From the NCBI GenBank assembly GCA_035573675.1, contig DATMAB010000017.1, forward strand, positions 1 through 64,000: a stretch of 64,000 nucleotides of DNA, written 5' to 3'. Positions 46,201-53,652 of this stretch are shown here, piece by piece. The translations under genes were made by a program, and so were the position numbers. Every line of letters starts with the position of its first letter. The first letter of the stretch is position 1. The notes beneath the pieces were generated by a model. That model saw only the letters and a list, made by a program, of their open reading frames with translations. It made no database searches and was not told the DNA's origin. Origin of the DNA: Terriglobales bacterium. Its GTDB lineage: Bacteria; Acidobacteriota; Terriglobia; Terriglobales; Acidobacteriaceae.

Positions 46201-46670
46201 GGCACCATGATCAGCAGCTTGGTGAAGTCACGGCCATTGATGGGAAGGTCGAGCACCTGCTTTTCTTCAAAGCTCCCTCCCAGCACGTTGCTGCTGGTGT
46301 CCACCAGAGGAACCTCCGCCGTGACTTCGGTCACCTGTTCCACCTGTCCGGGCTGAAGTGTCACATCCACCCGGCGCTCTGCGGCAACGTCCACGCGAAT
46401 GCCGCTGGCCACCGACTTCTGGAATCCTGCCTTTTCCACGGTTACGCTGTAGTTCCCGATGGGCAACTCGGGGACGACGAAGAATCCCGTCGCATCCGTG
46501 GCCGTGGAACGCTCCAGCCCCGTGTCCGTATTGCGTATGGTGACCTTCGCTTCCACGACCACGGCTCCGCTGGAATCTGTCACCGTACCCAAAATGCTTC
46601 CGCGGAACGTTTGCGCCACCAGAGTGCTGGCGGTAAGCAACAGCATGAAAAGGATCAATCGGAACTTCAT
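43284..46670 (-). CDS. Oar-type TonB-dependent receptor with N-terminal carboxypeptidase-regulatory-like domain
   Basis: A 1128-residue outer-membrane protein. The start at 46670 has an AAGGAGA site and leads to a signal peptide (MKFRLILFMLLLTASTLVA). Residues about 25-105 form a carboxypeptidase-regulatory-like domain (GSILGTVTDSSGAVV, then GNYSVTVEKAGFQK). The plug lies at about 130-280 (EKQVLDLPINGRDFTKLLIM) and a long beta-barrel ends in the terminal aromatic RSIQFSAKFTF. It probably imports polymers or complexes through the outer membrane, powered by TonB. Acidobacteria carry many copies. The substrate is unknown. It is a single transcription unit. Confidence 0.9.
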   Translation of the reverse strand: MKFRLILFMLLLTASTLVAQTFRGSILGTVTDSSGAVVVEAKVTIRNTDTGLERSTATDATGFFVVPELPIGNYSVTVEKAGFQKSVASGIRVDVAAERRVDVTLQPGQVEQVTEVTAEVPLVDTSSNVLGGSFEEKQVLDLPINGRDFTKLLIMVPGAAGEPNGGGDSPGSFGLFSVNGNRGRSNNFLLDGTDMNDGYRNLPAINQGGVFGTPGTVLPIEVIAELRVLSNFEPEYGRNSGSVVNIVTKSGTNEFHGSVFEYFRNDNLNARNFFNTVGSKNKFHNNQFGASIGGPIVKDKTFFYGAYEGQRERLGIDSLNNVPTLADFADAFGAIRGLGGPAPECATGSIFDCVTAQPGGVVNPVILNLFNFCQSTGGCSGGQDVWPAANLAGSPNSVSTAAASNDADSFIIKLDHTFNENNHLSGRYFFGNSNQSFPLGLAGGNNLPGTNTVSPIRAQLVSISFVHVFSSTQVNEARFGWNRYSQDFLAEDAAVFGNPNDSIGLNNGVTDPRDFGFPTMQFGDGFASLGSSGFSNPRGRKDTNWQFIDNFSWKFNRHDIKFGYEFRRTTVDSFNDFHFRGRISFGSLQDFLAGMPTGFSFLPSGNTDREAHQNSHALYVQDSIRVRRDFTVNLGLRWDYFGVIGEDQNRFSIYDPAVGLVQVGELYEKDHNNFSPRVSFAWDIGGKAKTVLRGGFGVAYDIFSQDFFTGQIPFNSFNAGPAYNAIGPDPVFFSFTPTAVLAPGVAVFDPATFSTDTTDAFTVDRGLRTPYVYNYNLNLEQELFPSTVLQVAYVGSAGRKLFRFRDINQPDQATITATDLANGFIDIVPRNFSTPLSALAPNAPFYVNQLETSASSSYNALQVSLRQQNWHGLTQQVSYTWSHSIDTASDGQDFVPNAAQPNDSNNPRADRGNSNFDTRHRFVWSAIYSLPKMGLGRLGEGWQISGVLTLLSGHPFHVNYNFLDDYDGSGEFFGRPDLVGPVTYNPDNPLQYLNLTSFQVPCTLDPLGDGSAAFCVPGTRHFGSLGRNSLIGPDYRNFDLAVSKDTRLTERLHLLLRADFYNFTNHPNFANPLLPAFIADAAPNGLDPTNGRSLGFLPILATSDVGLGNPVLGGGGQRSIQFSAKFTF

Positions 46671-47025
46671 GGAGATTCTCCTTGCCTTGCGGCCTCTGCC
46701 GGCAGCCGCTGTGGGCGCGATTATAGTCCGCTGAAAAATCCGCGGGAAGATAATCACAGAGATACGTGAGGGTTACACGCAGCAGCCCGGCTTGCGCCGG
46801 CCGCCGCCGGGTGGGACAATGAAGTGTGTGCGGCCCGGGAGGTGCTTCTTTCCTGCCGCGGGCGGCATCGAAAGTATCAGGAAGGAACGACTGCCGGCTT
46901 CAACAACCCCGTAGGTCGGGCCCGCCACGGCGGGCAGCGGATCTACTGGAGCCAGCGGATGCTTTCAACATCCCCGTTCCACGCGGCGCACGCTGGCCGG
47001 CGCGGGACTGAAGGCGGAACGAGAC
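46671..47025. promoter_or_regulatory. Divergent spacer between the TonB receptor and nadA
   Basis: On the minus strand a TATAAT box (46720-46725) precedes the receptor start by about 50 bases; no good -35 is seen. On the plus strand the region carries a GTAGGTCGGGCCC palindrome (46911-46932), a relative of other GGGCC palindromes in the window. Nothing else is recognisable and no nadA riboswitch motif was found. Confidence 0.45.
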
Positions 47026-48135
47026 ATGTCGATTGCAGCCCCGATTGTCTGCTCCCTGGACAATTATCTTCTTCTCCCGGACCATTCCCTGGACGGCCGC
47101 CTTGCCGCCGCCAAGGAAGCCCTGGGCAAGCAGGCCGTCATCCTCGGCCACCACTACCAGCGCGACGAAGTCATCCAGTTCGCCGATCACACCGGCGACT
47201 CCTACAAGCTGGCGCAGGAGGCGGCCCGCTCCGAGGCACGCACCATTGTCTTCTGCGGCGTGCACTTCATGGCGGAAAGCGCGGACATCCTGAGCCGCGA
47301 GGACCAGCAGGTCATCCTGCCGGATCTGAACGCCGGCTGCTCCATGGCCGACATGGCCGAGATCGGCCAGGTGGAGGAGGCGTGGGAGCAGTTCGTCCGC
47401 CTCGGCCTCACCGACGACTCGGGCAGCGGCATCACACCCATCACCTACATCAATTCCTCGGCGGCCATCAAAGCCTTCTGCGGCGAGCGCGGCGGCCTGG
47501 TCTGTACTTCCTCGAACGCTGCTGCGGCGCTGCGCTGGGGCTTTGCCAAGACGCCCCGCGCCTTCTTCCTTCCCGACCAGCACCTGGGACGCAACACCGC
47601 CTACGCCATGGGCATCCCCTTGGAGGAAATGGCGGTCTGGGACCCCTACCAGCTCCTGGGCGGCAACACACCCGAGCGCCTGCGCCAGGCCCGCGTCATC
47701 CTGTGGAAGGGACATTGTTCGGTGCACCAGCGCTTCCTGCCGGAACACGTGGACGCGGTGCGCCGGAAGTACCCCGGCATTCACGTCATCGTCCACCCCG
47801 AGTGCCGCTGGGAGGTCTGCCAGAAGGCCGACTCCATGGGCTCGACCGAAAAGATCCGCAAGACCATCACCGAGGCCCCGGCGGGTTCCAGTTTCGCCGT
47901 GGGTACGGAAATCCATCTAGTAAACAGGCTGGCGAAGCAGAACCCGGATAAGATAGTGATTACGCTGGACGATTCCGGTTGTCTCTGTACCACCATGTTC
48001 CGCATCTCGCCGCAGCATCTGCTGTGGGCGCTGGACAACCTGAACGAGGGCAACGTGGTCAATCGGATCGTGGTTCCGGCGGACGTGAAGCGCTGGGCGC
48101 GCCTGGCGCTGGACCGTATGCTGGAGATCCGCTGA
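47026..48135 (+). CDS. nadA: Quinolinate synthase NadA
   Basis: A 369-residue enzyme with LGHHYQRDEVIQFADHTGDSY at about residue 43 and GVHFMAESADIL. The [4Fe-4S] cysteines are in LNAGCSMADM, VHPECRWEVC and GCLCTTMFRI. It condenses iminoaspartate with dihydroxyacetone phosphate to quinolinate for NAD synthesis. The nadB and nadC genes are not adjacent. The DUF2203 gene follows after two bases. Confidence 0.97.
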   Translation: MSIAAPIVCSLDNYLLLPDHSLDGRLAAAKEALGKQAVILGHHYQRDEVIQFADHTGDSYKLAQEAARSEARTIVFCGVHFMAESADILSREDQQVILPDLNAGCSMADMAEIGQVEEAWEQFVRLGLTDDSGSGITPITYINSSAAIKAFCGERGGLVCTSSNAAAALRWGFAKTPRAFFLPDQHLGRNTAYAMGIPLEEMAVWDPYQLLGGNTPERLRQARVILWKGHCSVHQRFLPEHVDAVRRKYPGIHVIVHPECRWEVCQKADSMGSTEKIRKTITEAPAGSSFAVGTEIHLVNRLAKQNPDKIVITLDDSGCLCTTMFRISPQHLLWALDNLNEGNVVNRIVVPADVKRWARLALDRMLEIR

Positions 48136-48137
48136 GC

Positions 48138-48581
48138 ATGGCTGAACGCACCTTCACCCTCGCCGAAGCGCAGCAACTTTTGCCCATGCTCGAGCCCTTG
48201 CTCGATGCCGCCATCCGCAACAAGAAGCTGGTGGAAGCGGTCGACGCCGAACTGCAGGAGCTGAGCCAGCGCATCTCCAATTCCGGCGGAATGCTTCTCC
48301 AGATCAGCCATTGGGCGGAGCGCAGCGCGCAGCGCGACGCCGCCCTCCACAGCGTGCAGGAGACTCTGGCCGAACTGGACGCCCTCGGCGTGCAGGTGAA
48401 GGACCTCGACACCGGGCTGCTCGATTTCCCCTGCCAGGTCGGCGAAAACGTCATCCTGCTCTGCTGGAAGCTGGGTGAGAAGAAAATCGCGCACTGGCAC
48501 GGGCCCACCGAGGGCTTCATCGGCCGCAAGCCGATTGACGACTCCATCGCCCGCGCCGGCCATCCCGAGAAGCCCAACTAA
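48138..48581 (+). CDS. DUF2203 family protein
   Basis: A 147-residue protein starting MAERTFTLAEAQQLLPMLEP. A helical N-terminal half (VEAVDAELQELSQRISNSGG) is followed by DLDTGLLDFPCQVGENVILL and CWKLGEKKIAHWHGPTEGF, the conserved DUF2203 core. The function is unknown. The ATG is two bases after the nadA stop, so they are co-translated. Confidence 0.9.
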   Translation: MAERTFTLAEAQQLLPMLEPLLDAAIRNKKLVEAVDAELQELSQRISNSGGMLLQISHWAERSAQRDAALHSVQETLAELDALGVQVKDLDTGLLDFPCQVGENVILLCWKLGEKKIAHWHGPTEGFIGRKPIDDSIARAGHPEKPN

Positions 48582-48603
48582 CCACTCACCCCTCGCCCTG
48601 CCT

Positions 48604-50064
48604 TCACGGTTGCTTTCCGGGATTCCATTTCGGTGTAAACGAGGAGTTGGCCAGCCAGCGCACGGGCGCGACCAGCGATTGAACCGCTTCCGTCATGTGC
48701 GCGAAGTCGATGCGCGTTACTTCATCGCTCGGCTGGTGATAGTCCTTGTGCAATCCGTAACTGGAAATGGTGTGGGCCACCACGCCGCGCCTGGCCAGGA
48801 CGTAGTTGTCCGAGCGGCGAAAGAAATCCTGGTCGGGGTGAGGATCAGCCACCAGGCGCGCGCCCTGGACCGCCAGCCGCGGCCCCAGACTTGAGCGCTC
48901 ATAGCCAGTCAGCCACAAGGTCTTCTCCGGAACCTTGCCGTCGGGCCGGCCGAGCATCTCGAATCCCAGGTTGGCTATGACCTTCTCCAGCGGGACCGGA
49001 GGACGCTCGCGGAAATACAGCGAACCCAAGCCTCCGGACTCTTCGCTGCCGAACAGGGCGAACAGCACGGTGCGCCGCGGCCGCGGCCCGGCGGCCAGTT
49101 GGCGCGCCAGCTCCAGCACCGCCGCCACCCCCGAGGCGTCGTCATCGGCGCCGTTGTAGATGCCGTCGCCGTTCACCTCCTTGCCTACGCCCACGTGATC
49201 GTGATGCGCGGAAAGTAGCACCACCTGCTCCCGCAAGGCCGGGTCGCGTCCCGGCAGCCGTCCCAGCACGTTCCAGGTGACCGATTTCTTTTCTTCCTGG
49301 ACGTCCGCTTGCAGGCGCAGCAGGGTGCCGTCCGGCATCGCACTGAGCTGCCGGCTCGCCTCGTGGTTCAGGACCACCGCCGTCCAGCCGCTGGGTGCTG
49401 AAACTTGTTCCAGGCCCGCCACTTGTTGACTGATTTCCGGCACGCGTTCACCGATCGCTTCCCAGCGCTCTCGCACGCGGGGCCATTCCGGCAGCAGTAC
49501 CGCCGCGGCGCCCTGGCCGACCAACTCGAAAGCCTGCAGGGTGGGTGACGGCGCGCCCGCTTCCATTCTGGGCGTCAGGAAAACGACGGCTCCGCGCCGC
49601 GGGTGCGGGGCCGCGCCACCGCTTGCGTCGATCTTCTGCAAGGGGCCTGCTGTGACCGGGCGCTGCATGGCCAGTACCAGCATCTCGCGCCCATGGGTCC
49701 AGCGCGGCGATTCTGCGCCCTCGGTGGTGGTGAGTGTGGGCGCGCTGCCGAGGACCGGCTGCTGCAACTCCACGCGCTGAAGATATCCACCCGCGTCCCC
49801 GGCCGGCTCCAACCCCGCCGCCCGCAGTTGGGCCGCGATATAAGTGGCGGAAACCTGTTCGTCGTGCGTGGCGCTGCCGCGGCCCCGCAACGCGTCACTC
49901 GCCAGGAACTCCAGGTCGGCGCGCAGGCGTCGTTCCACCTCCGCCGCCCTGGGAGCAGTGCCGCGCACCGCGGCTGCCCTGGTTTGAGCTACCGCTTCGG
50001 AATGCAACGTTGCCAGCAGGGACAGCAGGATCAACAGGGGGTAGAGCCGAAGGTTCCGTCGCAA
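48604..50064 (-). CDS. M28 family metallopeptidase
   Basis: About 486 residues. The start is a TTG at 50064, six bases after GAGGAG, and leads to a signal peptide (LRRNLRLYPLLILLSLLATL). The catalytic domain carries the M28 zinc ligands: LSAHHDHVG (His), GADDDASGVAA (Asp), FGSEESGGLG (Glu pair) and HKDYHQPSDE (His). A protease-associated-like domain (RGAVVFLTPRMEAG) is inserted in the middle. It likely acts in the periplasm on peptides or aminopeptidase substrates. The frame extends far upstream without stops, but that part is antisense to neighbouring genes. Confidence 0.92.
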   Translation of the reverse strand: MRRNLRLYPLLILLSLLATLHSEAVAQTRAAAVRGTAPRAAEVERRLRADLEFLASDALRGRGSATHDEQVSATYIAAQLRAAGLEPAGDAGGYLQRVELQQPVLGSAPTLTTTEGAESPRWTHGREMLVLAMQRPVTAGPLQKIDASGGAAPHPRRGAVVFLTPRMEAGAPSPTLQAFELVGQGAAAVLLPEWPRVRERWEAIGERVPEISQQVAGLEQVSAPSGWTAVVLNHEASRQLSAMPDGTLLRLQADVQEEKKSVTWNVLGRLPGRDPALREQVVLLSAHHDHVGVGKEVNGDGIYNGADDDASGVAAVLELARQLAAGPRPRRTVLFALFGSEESGGLGSLYFRERPPVPLEKVIANLGFEMLGRPDGKVPEKTLWLTGYERSSLGPRLAVQGARLVADPHPDQDFFRRSDNYVLARRGVVAHTISSYGLHKDYHQPSDEVTRIDFAHMTEAVQSLVAPVRWLANSSFTPKWNPGKQP

Positions 50065-50166
50065 CAGATTCTCCTCATACCGGCGCAAGGGACCGGCGCC
50101 GCAGTATACATAGACGATTGGACGCGCCTCCCGGTTCGCCGTTTTACTTCTGCTAGAATTTGGTCG

Positions 50167-51303
50167 GTGGCCTCTTCCGGGCCGCTTTGCGAGGCCTTCT
50201 TGCACGACCGGCGGAAACTCTGGCTCGGACTGTGCTCCTTCCTTCTTCTGGCCGCTCTCGGGGCGGGCTGTAACGGCTTCTTTACCGATGAGAACGGCGA
50301 CGGTGGCGATGGAACCGTCCAGCCGCGCTTCGTCTATACGGCCAACTCCGGCTCCGACAACGTCTCCGGCTTCACGGTGGACACCTCGACCGGCAGCCTG
50401 ACGGCGGCCACGGGCTCGCCGTTTGGCGCCGGCGTCAGCCCGAACTCGGTCGGCGCAGATGCGGATGGAACTTTCCTTTATGCAGCCAATCAAGGCGGCG
50501 GCGTCTCCGGCTACGTCATCAATCGTTCCAACGGCGGCCTGGCCCAGGCCGCCGGCTCGCCGTTCGCCTCGGCCTTTGATTTCGTAGCTGTAGCCGTGGA
50601 TCCGGCGGCGCGCTTCGTGTACGCCGCACAAGATGGCGTGGCAGCGGTCTTCGGCTTTAGCGTTACGGCCAGCACGGGTGTGCTGAACGCGGTTCCCGGT
50701 TCGCCGGTCGCGCTGTCGGGCACGCCCGTCCGGCTCTCCGTGGATCCCGCGGGCCGTTTTGTATTCGTCGCGTTGGGCGCCGACGGCACGGACGTGTTTC
50801 GCATCAACAGCGACGGCTCGCTGACTTTTGTGGAGAACGAGCTTCCCACCGTCGGCCGCGAAGCCCGCGAGGTGATTGTGGAGCCCAGGGGGAGCTTCGC
50901 CTATGTCGCCGATGGCGTCGGTGGCGTGGCGGCCTACTCGGTGAACGCTTCGACGGGCGCGCTGACGGTGATTTCCGGCTCGCCGTTCGCCGCCGGCTCC
51001 GAGCCGGTGGGCCTGGCCGTCGATCCCGACGGTGACTTTCTCTATGTTGCCAACCGCGGCTCCAACACGGTTTCGGTCTTCAGCATCGGCAGCAATGGCG
51101 CGCTGACGGCTGGCACGCCGGTCGGGGCCGGTTCCAACCCCGTCTCCCTGGCCGTCGACCCTTCCGGACGCTTCCTTTACGTAGCCAACGAAGGAAGCGA
51201 CAACATCTCGCTCTACACCATCAATGCCACCAGTGGCGCGCTCAGCTCCGCCGGCACGGCGAGTGCCGGCACCAGCCCCGAATCGATCGTAGTCACGCCC
51301 TAG
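50167..51303 (+). CDS. Beta-propeller lipoprotein (lactonase/YVTN-like)
   Basis: About 378 residues from a GTG at 50167. A lipobox (LLLAALGAGC) marks a lipoprotein anchored at about Cys35. The remainder is a seven-blade-like propeller with repeats of the form RFVYTANSGSDNVSGFTV, DFLYVANRGSNTVSVFSI and RFLYVANEGSDNISLYTI. Members of this group include 6-phosphogluconolactonase-like enzymes, but no catalytic motif is visible. It stands alone between the M28 and pfk genes. Confidence 0.85.
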   Translation: MASSGPLCEAFLHDRRKLWLGLCSFLLLAALGAGCNGFFTDENGDGGDGTVQPRFVYTANSGSDNVSGFTVDTSTGSLTAATGSPFGAGVSPNSVGADADGTFLYAANQGGGVSGYVINRSNGGLAQAAGSPFASAFDFVAVAVDPAARFVYAAQDGVAAVFGFSVTASTGVLNAVPGSPVALSGTPVRLSVDPAGRFVFVALGADGTDVFRINSDGSLTFVENELPTVGREAREVIVEPRGSFAYVADGVGGVAAYSVNASTGALTVISGSPFAAGSEPVGLAVDPDGDFLYVANRGSNTVSVFSIGSNGALTAGTPVGAGSNPVSLAVDPSGRFLYVANEGSDNISLYTINATSGALSSAGTASAGTSPESIVVTP

Positions 51304-51336
51304 TCCGCACCCGCGATTGTTGTAGAATCGCGCGCC

Positions 51337-52428
51337 ATGGCCCAGATCCGCACCATCGGCATCTCCACCGGGGGCGGCGATTGTCCCGGCCTGAACGCGG
51401 TCATTCGCGCCGCCGTCAAGAGCGCCATCCTCAAGCACAACTGGCGCGTCATGGGCATCCAGGACGGCTTCGATGGCCTTATCTGGCCGCGCGACAAGTG
51501 CCGCGAACTCACGCTCCGGGATGTCAGCGGCATCCTGCCCCGCGGCGGCACCATCCTGGGCACCACCAACCGCGGCAATCCCTTTCAGTACAAAACCATC
51601 GAGGGCGGCCAGGAGGTACTCAAGGATTATTCCGGGGAGGTCATCAAGAACGCGCAGGCGCTGGGCATCGACGCCATCATCGTCATCGGCGGCGACGGCA
51701 CGCAGAAGATCGCTCTTGACCTCTACCGCCGCGGCGTCAACGTGGTGGGCGTGCCCAAGACCATCGACAACGACCTGAGCGCAACCGACGTGACCTTCGG
51801 GTTTGACACCGCCCTGCACACCGCTACCGACGCCATCGACAAGATCCACACCACTGCCGAATCGCACCACCGCATCATGCTGGTCGAAGTCATGGGACGC
51901 GATGCCGGCTGGATCGCGCTCCAGGCCGGCCTCGCCGGCGGCGCCCACGTCATCCTCATTCCCGAGATTCCGTTCAGCATCTCCCGCGTCTGCGAGTACA
52001 TTCACGAGCGCGAAGGCTACGGCAAGCGCTTCACCATTGTGGTGGTGGCCGAAGGCGTCTCCATCCCCGACGACCTGGAGAAGTTCCACGCCCACGAGCG
52101 CCGCGCCGTGAAGCGCCCGGGTGCGGTCGGCAACCTGCTGGGGGAAGCCATCGCCCGCTGCACTCGCCGGGAAACCCGGGTTACCGTGCTGGGGCACATC
52201 CAGCGCGGCGGTTCGCCCTCGCCTTTCGACCGCGTCCTTTCCACGCGCTTTGGTGTTGCCGCCGTCGACCTCATCGCCCGCGGCGAATTCGGCAAGATGG
52301 TCTGCCTGCGCGGCGACCGCATCGAAAGCGTGGCCATCGCCGAGGCCGTCGGCTCCATGAAGGGCGTCGACCCCAGGAGCGAGCTCGTCGCCGCCGCCCG
52401 CGCCATCGGCATCAGCTTCGGCGATTAG
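51337..52428 (+). CDS. pfkA: 6-phosphofructokinase
   Basis: A 363-residue PFK-A family protein with the substrate-binding GGGDCPGLNAVIRAAVKSA, the Mg site GGDGTQKIAL and VPKTIDNDLSATDVTFGFDTA. The GGDG glycine is the residue of ATP enzymes, while the lysine before TIDND (usually glycine in ATP-PFK) is the form of pyrophosphate enzymes. This combination occurs in both kinds, so the phosphoryl donor is undecided. It phosphorylates fructose 6-phosphate in glycolysis. Confidence 0.93.
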   Translation: MAQIRTIGISTGGGDCPGLNAVIRAAVKSAILKHNWRVMGIQDGFDGLIWPRDKCRELTLRDVSGILPRGGTILGTTNRGNPFQYKTIEGGQEVLKDYSGEVIKNAQALGIDAIIVIGGDGTQKIALDLYRRGVNVVGVPKTIDNDLSATDVTFGFDTALHTATDAIDKIHTTAESHHRIMLVEVMGRDAGWIALQAGLAGGAHVILIPEIPFSISRVCEYIHEREGYGKRFTIVVVAEGVSIPDDLEKFHAHERRAVKRPGAVGNLLGEAIARCTRRETRVTVLGHIQRGGSPSPFDRVLSTRFGVAAVDLIARGEFGKMVCLRGDRIESVAIAEAVGSMKGVDPRSELVAAARAIGISFGD

Positions 52429-52491
52429 GTGGGAGAGCGGGCCTTTCAGGCCCGCGTAAAGGTGTTGTGACCAAGGGGCTTTAGCCCTGGC
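52428..52491 (+). repeat. Composite palindrome element after pfkA
   Basis: A GGTGGGAGAGCGG box, a GCGGGCC/GGCCCGC hairpin, a spacer and a GGGCTTTAGCCC hairpin. The same layout recurs at 62043-62104, directly after hflX. Confidence 0.7.
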
Positions 52492-52572
52492 TCGATCAAC
52501 GGACGAATCGCTTTCGGCACCCCTTGCGACCATTGCCTCCGCTGCTCCGGCGATATAGTTGGAACAGCTGCC

Positions 52573-53574
52573 ATGTGTGCCCTCCGCTGCAGTCTTGTTA
52601 CCTGCGTCCTGGCCGGCCTTCTGCTTGCCGGCTGCGGGCGTGATGCCGAGGAGAAGCCCGCGCAAGCCGGCTACGTGGTGGCGCCGCAGGCCACGCTGCG
52701 CGACCGGCTGGCCAACGTGTACAACAAAGTCGCCACCGTCCAGAACGGCGAGCGTGTCGAGATTCTGGAGACGCAGAAGCGCATGGCCCGGGTGCGCACC
52801 GCGACCGGCGCCGTGGGCTGGATCGAGATGCGCCACCTGGCAGGCGAAGAGGTCTTCCGCGCGTTCACCGAACTCCGCTTCCGCCATCAGCGCGACCCCG
52901 CGGCCTCGCGCGCCCACACCCGTGCCGAAGTCAACATGCATTCCACTCCCGGCCGCGATTCGCCCCGCCTGTACCAGCTCAAGGCCGGCGAGGAAGTGGA
53001 GATCCTCCAGCGCGCGACGCAGCCCCGGCCGGTCGCCCAGGCGGTGGCGGCGCCGCAGCCCGGCGCGCCTCCGCGTCCTCCGATCCTTGAAGACTGGTGG
53101 TTGGTGCGCGACCGCCGAGCCCGCGTCGGCTGGGTGCTGGGCCGCATGGTGGACATCGAGTGCCCGCTCGACGTCGCCCAGTACGCCGAGGGCCGGCGCA
53201 TCGTCGCTTGTCTGGTTCTGAACGAGGTCGAAGACGAGGGCAGGAAAGTGCCGCAGTACCTCATGGTCCTCACCGAGCCGCGCGACGGCCTGCCCGATGA
53301 TTTCGAGCAGATCCGCGTCTTTACTTGGAACACCGCCCGCGACCGCTATGAAACCGCCTATCGCGAACGCAGCCTCGAGGGCGTGCTCCCCGTGCGAGTT
53401 GGCCGGGAAGATTTCGACAAGGAAGGAAACCTGCCCGTGTTCACGCTGCGCCTGCGCCAGGAAGACGGTTCGGTGGTCGAGCGCAAGTACAAGATGGGCG
53501 GCGTCATGGTCCGCCGCGTTCCTGCGCCGGGTGAGATCGTCCCCGCAGCTCCATCAGGCCGCAGCCGGCGCTAG
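52573..53574 (+). CDS. Lipoprotein with tandem SH3-like domains
   Basis: A 333-residue lipoprotein with lipobox LLLAGC at residue 21. Two bacterial SH3-like modules follow: NVYNKVATVQNGERVEILE with GAVGWIEMRHL, and VNMHSTPGRDSPRLYQLKAG with ARVGWVLGRMVDIE. The last 120 residues form a beta-rich domain without a known family (EGVLPVRVGREDFDKEGN). Such proteins often bind cell wall or surface ligands. The substrate is unknown. Confidence 0.85.
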   Translation: MCALRCSLVTCVLAGLLLAGCGRDAEEKPAQAGYVVAPQATLRDRLANVYNKVATVQNGERVEILETQKRMARVRTATGAVGWIEMRHLAGEEVFRAFTELRFRHQRDPAASRAHTRAEVNMHSTPGRDSPRLYQLKAGEEVEILQRATQPRPVAQAVAAPQPGAPPRPPILEDWWLVRDRRARVGWVLGRMVDIECPLDVAQYAEGRRIVACLVLNEVEDEGRKVPQYLMVLTEPRDGLPDDFEQIRVFTWNTARDRYETAYRERSLEGVLPVRVGREDFDKEGNLPVFTLRLRQEDGSVVERKYKMGGVMVRRVPAPGEIVPAAPSGRSRR

Positions 53575-53617
53575 CCCGAAGGGCTAAGTCGCCCGGAGGG
53601 CTGCCATTCCGCCGCTG

Positions 53618-53652
53618 GCCAAATGCTAATTGCTAATTGCCAATTGCTGTCC
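53618..53652 (+). repeat. Tandem heptamers at the convergent junction
   Basis: Units GCCAAAT, GCTAATT, GCTAATT, GCCAATT and GCTGTCC with a period of seven run into the 3' end of the fused aminotransferase gene. Just upstream (53573-53600) lies an AGCCC-GAA-GGGCT palindrome of the second repeat family. Confidence 0.75.

Noticed and set aside
50065-52941. Extension of the M28 peptidase frame for about 960 codons upstream.
   Set aside because: It is antisense to the propeller, pfk and lipoprotein genes and has no domain content. The high GC keeps it free of stops.
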